Assembly: GCA_030646595.1 (NCBI GenBank)
Contig: JAUSKS010000274.1
Span: 1-11,373 of the forward strand
Direction of reading: 5' to 3'
Source of the DNA: Gallionellaceae bacterium
GTDB lineage: Bacteria; Pseudomonadota; Gammaproteobacteria; Burkholderiales; Gallionellaceae
Length of the DNA: 11,373 nt
Shown: one piece after another, positions 6,758 to 11,373 of the stretch
Layout of the letters: each line of letters starts with the position of its first letter
Position numbering within the stretch: position 1 is the stretch's first letter
The notes under the pieces: generated by a model
What the model was told of the DNA's origin: nothing
Databases searched by the model: none
The model's input: only the letters and a program-made list of their open reading frames with translations
Position numbers and translations under genes: made by a program

Positions 6758-7822
6758 ATGGGAATTGGCCCAGTTATGCTGGACATTGCAGGCACTGCGC
6801 TCACTGCGGAAGACGAGGCGCGTTTAATCCATCCCCTGGTGGGCGGGGTTATTTTATTTACCCGTAATTATTCTTCACCGTCTCAGCTGAGCGAACTCGC
6901 CGCCAGCATTCATGCGCTGCGCAGCCCGCCATTACTAATCGCAGTGGATCATGAAGGTGGGCGGGTGCAACGTTTTCGTGACGGATTTACCCACCTGCCT
7001 CCTATGCGTGAGCTGGGAAAAATATGGGATAAACAGCCCAAGCTAGCCCGGCATCTGGCGCAGCAAAGCGGCTATGTGCTGGCTGCCGAACTGCGTGCAG
7101 TGGGGGTGGATTTCAGTTTTACGCCGGTATTGGATATTGATTTCGGTAGTAGCGGAGTAATTGGTGATCGCGCTTTTCACGCCGAGCCGCAAGCGGTGGC
7201 TGAGCTGGCGCACAGTCTGCTGCTGGGTTTAAAAAGCGGCGGCATGCCCAGCGTGGGCAAGCATTTCCCCGGACATGGCTATGTACGTGCGGATTCCCAT
7301 CTGGAAATCCCGGTAGACGAGCGCAGTTATACCGATATTGAATTATGCGATTTGATTCCATTCCGGCAGATGATCCATTACGGCCTGACTGCTGTGATGC
7401 CCGCGCATGTGATCTATCCTCAAGTAGATGCTTATCCGGCAGGGTTTTCCCGAATCTGGTTAAAAAATATTTTGCGTGACGAACTTGGTTTTGAAGGCTG
7501 CATTTTCAGCGATGATCTGAGCATGGAGGGGGCAACGGTGGCGGGTGGAATCGTACAGCGCGCGCAAGCAGCATTGCATGCCGGATGCGATATGGTGTTG
7601 GTATGCAATCAGCCGCACATGGCGGATGAGTTGCTGGCCGGATTGCAGTGGGATATGCCGGTAACCAGCAAAGCCCGTCTAGCCCACATGCGTGGCCATG
7701 CTCATCCGCATCCCGCTACGCTGTCGCAATTACGTGAGCAAGCTTCCTTTCTCAAAGCGGTGCATGAGGTTGCCACCGTAGGGTCGGGAACCGCAGAACT
7801 GCCGCTTACGCAGGGTTTGTAA
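6758..7822 (+). CDS. nagZ: Beta-N-acetylhexosaminidase NagZ (GH3)
   Basis: NagZ is a cytoplasmic glycoside hydrolase that removes N-acetylglucosamine from anhydro-muropeptides during peptidoglycan recycling. The 354-residue product is full length. It begins [12 protein letters not shown] and carries [12 protein letters not shown], the GH3 NagZ signature KHFPGHG (168-174), the Asp179-Ser-His181 acid/base dyad, and [10 protein letters not shown] (250-259) with the expected nucleophile Asp252. The ATG at 6758 has GGAGA (6748-6752) five bases ahead; a TTG one codon earlier is less likely. In betaproteobacteria nagZ usually follows pdxJ-acpS; here it follows a HAD gene after 269 non-coding bases that include a palindromic repeat, so the block has probably been rearranged. 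Its stop codon abuts the ATG of the histidine kinase gene (TAAATG), so the two are likely co-transcribed. Confidence 0.95.
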   Translation: MGIGPVMLDIAGTALTAEDEARLIHPLVGGVILFTRNYSSPSQLSELAASIHALRSPPLLIAVDHEGGRVQRFRDGFTHLPPMRELGKIWDKQPKLARHLAQQSGYVLAAELRAVGVDFSFTPVLDIDFGSSGVIGDRAFHAEPQAVAELAHSLLLGLKSGGMPSVGKHFPGHGYVRADSHLEIPVDERSYTDIELCDLIPFRQMIHYGLTAVMPAHVIYPQVDAYPAGFSRIWLKNILRDELGFEGCIFSDDLSMEGATVAGGIVQRAQAALHAGCDMVLVCNQPHMADELLAGLQWDMPVTSKARLAHMRGHAHPHPATLSQLREQASFLKAVHEVATVGSGTAELPLTQGL

Positions 7823-10015
7823 ATGCTGGCCCGCACTATACTCCATCCCGCTGAACGTATACTGGCCTGGTCAAACTTTGCCCGCTTGCTGCCGTGGCTG
7901 GTGTTACTCGTTTCGTTGACCGTTACTTATCAGTTGTGGAAAAGCGAACAGCAAAATTCTCGCCAGACGCTGCAGGCCCAATTCGATTATCTGATGCGGG
8001 AAACAGCGATCAATATCAAGCAGCGCATGTTGAACTATGAGCAAGAGTTGCGTAGCGCACAAGCTTTGTTCGCGACTTCACCGCAGGTGGACCGTAATAC
8101 TTTTCGTATGTTCGTGCGGGCCTTGCGCATAGATGAAAATTTGCCGGGTATTTTGGGAGTGGGGTTTGCGCTGATTATACCTGCCGCGCAAAAAAACCAG
8201 CATATTGCCACTGTTCGTCAGCAAGGTTTTCCAAGCTACACTATCAAGCCGGAAGGTCAGCGCGATACCTACACTTCTGTGCTTTACATCGAGCCTTTTT
8301 CCGGACGTAACTTGCGTGCCTTTGGTTATGATATGTATACCGAGCCGGTACGGCGATCGGCGCTGGAGCAAGCACGGGACAGCGGGCAAGTGGCAATTTC
8401 AGGCAAGGTGAGATTATTGCAGGAAAGTGCAGTGCCTGGACAAGCAGGTTTCCTGATGTTCCTGCCTATTTATAAAAACAATGCAACGCTGGACACGCTG
8501 GCTGATCTTCGCGCCGGTATTATTGGTTGGGTATTCACCCCATTTCGTATGGATGATTTGATGGGTGAAATTTATGATGCGCGCACCGCCAATTTCGACA
8601 TCAAGATGTATGACGGTGAAGAAATGTCAGCGCAGACCCTGATGCATGATGCTGATCGCAACCACAATCGTGGGCTAACACCTGCTGCGGAGTTTCAGAC
8701 TGTTAAACGGCTCAAGGTGGGTGGCCACATCTGGACCATGGTGATGAGTTCACGTCCAGATTTTGAAGCACAGCTCGATAATGAAAAACCGAAATTCATC
8801 GCGGTAGCTGGCATTGGTGCCAGCTTGTTACTTATGTTGCTTACTTGGCTGTTGATCCAGGGCCGTGCCCGTGCGTTGCGGGCGGCGCGCGAAATTGGTG
8901 CCAGCGAAGCCAAGCTGCGGGCGGTGGTAGATACCGCGATGGATGCAGTCATACAGATGAATGTTAAAGGAGTCATTACCGGCTGGGATGGACAAGCTGA
9001 AAATATTTTCGGCTGGACGTCGCAAGAAGCGATGGGGCAGATACTGTATGAAATAATCATTCCTCCAAAAAATCGCGATTCGCACATAAAAGGATTACGG
9101 CATTTGTTGGTGGCGGGAGAAGGCTCTGTATTAAACAATAGTATCGAGATCATGGCCATGCGCCGCGATGGCAGTGAATTTCCAGTGGAGCTGATGTTAT
9201 CTCCGATCAGAGGGCAAGGCAGCAAGCATGAATTCTGTGCTTTTATCCGCGACATTACCGAACGTAAACAGAACGAAATGGAAATCAGGGAGCTGAATAC
9301 CAGCCTGGAACTGCGGGTTGTTGAGCGCACTGCCCAGCTGGCGGCAGCCAATGCTGAACTGGAAGCATTCAGTTATTCGGTATCTCATGATTTACGCGCG
9401 CCATTGCGCAGCATAGACGGTTTTAGCCGGGCGGTGCTGGAAGACTATGGTGCGCAATTGGACGAAACAGCCAATAGTTATCTGCGCCGGGTGCGCGCCG
9501 CTACTCAGCGCATGGCGCTGCTAATTAACGATATGCTGGAGCTGGCTCGGGTGGCACGCAGTGAAATGCATTTTGAAACAGTAGACTTGACTACTTTAAT
9601 GCAGACCTTGATGGCCGAATTGCAGCAGACACAGCCCCAACGTGCGATAGAGTTCAGCATTGCCCCTGGCATGAAGGTACGGGGAGATGCACCACTGCTG
9701 AGAGTGGCGCTGGAAAACATGCTGGGAAATGCATGGAAATTTACCTCCAAGCGAGACATGGCGTATATTGAGTGTGGTTTCATGGAGAAAGAGGGCGTAA
9801 TAGCGTACTTTGTGCGCGACAATGGTGCCGGATTTGATATGAGCTATGCGCATAAATTGTTCACTGCTTTTCAGCGCTTGCATGCCATGACTGAATTTCC
9901 CGGAACAGGGGTAGGGTTGGCTACCGTGCAGCGCATTATCCATAGACATGGCGGAAAAATATGGGCAGAAGCAACGGTAGATCAAGGTGCAACATTTTAT
10001 TTTATTTTGCCATGA
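7823..10015 (+). CDS. Membrane-bound CHASE-PAS sensor histidine kinase
   Basis: The 730-residue product starts with a membrane helix (about 22-39). A periplasmic CHASE domain (about 75-275) follows, with [18 protein letters not shown], an E-P-V-R-R-S-A-L stretch and GFLMFLPIY, which are the family's hallmarks. The second membrane helix is at about 325-347. In the cytoplasm come a PAS domain (about 360-485, [18 protein letters not shown] through FIRDITERK), a short coiled coil, a HisKA domain with His522 in [15 protein letters not shown], and a HATPase domain with Asn636 in [16 protein letters not shown] (666-671), LFTAFQRLH and GTGVGL (694-699). All catalytic residues are present and there is no receiver domain. 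CHASE domains bind small ligands, but this ligand is unknown. The start has AGGG seven bases ahead inside nagZ. It probably phosphorylates the adjacent response regulators. Confidence 0.93.
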   Translation: MLARTILHPAERILAWSNFARLLPWLVLLVSLTVTYQLWKSEQQNSRQTLQAQFDYLMRETAINIKQRMLNYEQELRSAQALFATSPQVDRNTFRMFVRALRIDENLPGILGVGFALIIPAAQKNQHIATVRQQGFPSYTIKPEGQRDTYTSVLYIEPFSGRNLRAFGYDMYTEPVRRSALEQARDSGQVAISGKVRLLQESAVPGQAGFLMFLPIYKNNATLDTLADLRAGIIGWVFTPFRMDDLMGEIYDARTANFDIKMYDGEEMSAQTLMHDADRNHNRGLTPAAEFQTVKRLKVGGHIWTMVMSSRPDFEAQLDNEKPKFIAVAGIGASLLLMLLTWLLIQGRARALRAAREIGASEAKLRAVVDTAMDAVIQMNVKGVITGWDGQAENIFGWTSQEAMGQILYEIIIPPKNRDSHIKGLRHLLVAGEGSVLNNSIEIMAMRRDGSEFPVELMLSPIRGQGSKHEFCAFIRDITERKQNEMEIRELNTSLELRVVERTAQLAAANAELEAFSYSVSHDLRAPLRSIDGFSRAVLEDYGAQLDETANSYLRRVRAATQRMALLINDMLELARVARSEMHFETVDLTTLMQTLMAELQQTQPQRAIEFSIAPGMKVRGDAPLLRVALENMLGNAWKFTSKRDMAYIECGFMEKEGVIAYFVRDNGAGFDMSYAHKLFTAFQRLHAMTEFPGTGVGLATVQRIIHRHGGKIWAEATVDQGATFYFILP

Positions 10016-10044
10016 TATTCCTGATAATAAGTCTAAAAATAAAA

Positions 10045-10069
10045 CTGTTCCGTATGAACGGAAGAACAG
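10045..10069 (+). other. Small hairpin between kinase and response regulator genes
   Basis: CTGTT at 10045-10049 can pair with AACAG at 10065-10069, and CCGT with ACGG inside it around a four-base loop, leaving a three-base bulge. This gives about nine pairs in the gap between the kinase stop and the response regulator start. No T-run follows, so it is not a clear terminator. It may affect mRNA stability or the ratio of kinase to regulator. Confidence 0.35.
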
Positions 10070-10096
10070 GCGAGGCAACAGCACATGAGGGATGAT

Positions 10097-10549
10097 ATGC
10101 ATAAAAAAGCTATTTTTCTGGTGGAAGACAACCCCGATGATGAAGAACTGACCTTGCGCGCATTGAAGAAAAATAATATTGCCAATGAGGTGATCGTGGC
10201 ACGGGATGGGGCCGAGGCGCTGGACTATATGTTTGGCGAAGGGAAATATGCCGGGCGTAATGTCCATGATCTGCCAGCGCTGATCCTGCTGGATCTTAAA
10301 TTACCCAAAGTGAGTGGGCTGGAGGTGTTGCAACGATTGCGTGCTGACCCACGTACAGTCATGGTACCGGTGGTGATCCTGACTTCCTCTCGTGAAGAGC
10401 GGGATTTAGTGGCGGGCTACCGTCGCGGCACTAACAGCTATATCCATAAGCCGGTGGATTTTGACCAATTTACTGAAGCGGTTCGTCAGCTCAGCCGATA
10501 CTGGCTGTTATTGAATGAGCTACCTTCAGGCAACAAGGATGTAACATGA
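10097..10549 (+). CDS. Single-domain response regulator, Rcp1/CheY-like
   Basis: The 150-residue product is one receiver domain with no output domain. It shows the acidic pair in LVEDNPDDE (Glu10, Asp11), the phospho-acceptor Asp66 in ILLDLKLP, Thr96 in ILTSSREERD and Lys118 in HKPVD. The longer acidic loop, the insert after MFGEGKYAG and the family style LTLRALKKNNIANEV match the Rcp1-like regulators that accompany phytochrome-like or PAS histidine kinases. I prefer ATG 10097, which has GAGGG about five bases ahead; ATG 10085 would add four residues (MRDD). It is 81 bases after the kinase and its stop overlaps the next start (ATGA). It probably acts as the kinase's direct target, passing the signal by protein contact. 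Confidence 0.92.
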   Translation: MHKKAIFLVEDNPDDEELTLRALKKNNIANEVIVARDGAEALDYMFGEGKYAGRNVHDLPALILLDLKLPKVSGLEVLQRLRADPRTVMVPVVILTSSREERDLVAGYRRGTNSYIHKPVDFDQFTEAVRQLSRYWLLLNELPSGNKDVT

Positions 10550-11373
10550 GCAAACCGTTGTTACGGGCACTTATCATTGAAGATGCGGAAGATGATGCCC
10601 TGTTGTTGATACGCAAGTTACAGGAACACTATCAACTTACCCAGCTACGCGTGGACAATGCAGATGATTTGCAACGGGCGTTGATTCGTAGCCGCTGGGA
10701 TGTGGTGCTGTCTGATCACAGCATGCCTGGCCTGGATTCATTTGCTGCCCTCAAAATTGTGCGACAAAGCGGACTTGATCTGCCATTCATCATTATCTCC
10801 GGCAGCATAGGCGAGGATGTAGCGGTGGCGGCCATTAAGGCGGGAGCGCATGATTACCTGCTGAAAGGAAAATTGGCCCGGCTGGTGCCAGCTATTGAGC
10901 GTGAGCTGCAAGCGGCGCAGGCACGCAGTACACAGTTTCAGTCCGAACAGCGTTTTCGCGCCACTTTCAATCAGGCAGCGGTGGGCATTGCGCATGTTGC
11001 GCTTGATGGTAGATGGCTGCGTGTCAATCACAAGCTATGCGATATTACCGGTTACAGTGAAGAAGAATTATTGAGCCGTGATTTTCAGAGCATTACGCAT
11101 CCTGATGATCTGCACTTTGGCCTGCAAGGTATGCGGCGCATGATGGCCGGGGAAATCAACAGCAACACCGTGGAAAAGCGCTATATCCGCAAAGATGGTT
11201 CGCTGGTATGGGTTAGCCTGACTATTTCATTGGCCCATACTTTGACTGGCGAGGTTGATTATTTCATTGCGGTGACCGAGGATATCACCATCCGTAAAGA
11301 AGCAATGGAGCACCTGCGCTTATTTGCCCGCATATTCGATAATGTGAATGAAGGCATTATTGTTACTGATACC
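10546..11373 (+). CDS. REC-PAS-PAS signalling protein, C-terminus outside the window
   Basis: A frame open for 276 codons runs to the window end without a stop. Residues 1-120 are a receiver domain: Glu12-Asp13 in LIIEDAEDD, phospho-acceptor Asp57 in VVLSDHSMPGLD, ISGSIGED, and a Lys in DYLLKGK. A short coiled linker leads to a PAS domain (about 135-260) with AAVGIAHVALDGRWLRVN, ITGYSEEEL, YIRKDGSLVWV and VTEDITIRK, a PAS/PAC arrangement of the PAS_3 type. A second PAS starts near residue 265 (FARIFDNVNEGIIVTDT). Proteins with this layout often end in GGDEF or GGDEF-EAL, or less often in a kinase core, but none of that is visible. The ATG at 10546 overlaps the previous stop and has AAGGA six bases ahead. 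It is the third member of the kinase operon and a likely second phospho-acceptor. Confidence 0.88.
   Translation, partial: MSKPLLRALIIEDAEDDALLLIRKLQEHYQLTQLRVDNADDLQRALIRSRWDVVLSDHSMPGLDSFAALKIVRQSGLDLPFIIISGSIGEDVAVAAIKAGAHDYLLKGKLARLVPAIERELQAAQARSTQFQSEQRFRATFNQAAVGIAHVALDGRWLRVNHKLCDITGYSEEELLSRDFQSITHPDDLHFGLQGMRRMMAGEINSNTVEKRYIRKDGSLVWVSLTISLAHTLTGEVDYFIAVTEDITIRKEAMEHLRLFARIFDNVNEGIIVTDT

Noticed and set aside
8695..9351. 218-codon minus-strand frame inside the histidine kinase gene
   Set aside because: It is antisense to the TM2-PAS region, whose motifs are clear, and the translation is serine-rich with no recognisable fold.

Overview
The window reads as a chromosomal segment from a betaproteobacterium. 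The purM / AI-2E-family permease / hda gene order and the protein sequences suggest the Nitrosomonadales, and Gallionellaceae-type iron oxidisers are my best guess. This is inference from sequence style, because no taxonomic marker is present. Ten protein-coding genes are supported and two of them (purM and the last response regulator) run off the ends. I saw no tRNA, rRNA, CRISPR array, transposase or phage gene.

Left block (1-2540): purM (minus, 3' part missing) is divergent from an AI-2E/PerM-type permease gene. The permease gene overlaps hda by an ATGA junction. These are housekeeping genes for purine synthesis and for control of DnaA.

Middle block (2549-5638, minus strand): two genes that look like an accessory pair. 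The first (2549-4495) encodes a FimV-like membrane protein: a periplasmic FimV N-terminal domain, a coiled coil, one membrane helix and the FimV cytoplasmic TPR region, followed by an unexpected C-terminal GspE-N/MshEN-like module with a near-consensus c-di-GMP-binding motif. The second (4724-5638) encodes a soluble protein with an unrecognised N-terminal domain and a complete MshEN/GspE N-terminal domain but no ATPase domain. An imperfect inverted repeat lies between them. The pair sits between hda and the HAD hydrolase gene, which I remember as neighbours in many betaproteobacteria. It therefore looks like an insertion into a conserved block, possibly a c-di-GMP-responsive type IV pilus or polar hub module.

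Right block (5805-11373, plus strand): a HAD-IB phosphatase gene; then a 142-bp near-perfect palindromic element (6605-6746) directly before the ribosome binding site of nagZ (peptidoglycan recycling). A CHASE-PAS hybrid-free histidine kinase follows with no gap, then a single-domain Rcp1/CheY-like response regulator, then by ATGA overlap a REC-PAS-PAS protein cut by the window end. The kinase and two regulators look like one signalling operon. The truncated protein has the layout usually followed by GGDEF or GGDEF-EAL output, which would tie in with the MshEN modules, but that output domain is not in the window.

Non-coding stretches: 779-843, 4496-4723, 5639-5804, 6489-6757 and 10016-10096. 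None exceeds 300 bases. They hold the candidate promoters, repeats and hairpins listed below and nothing else I could support.
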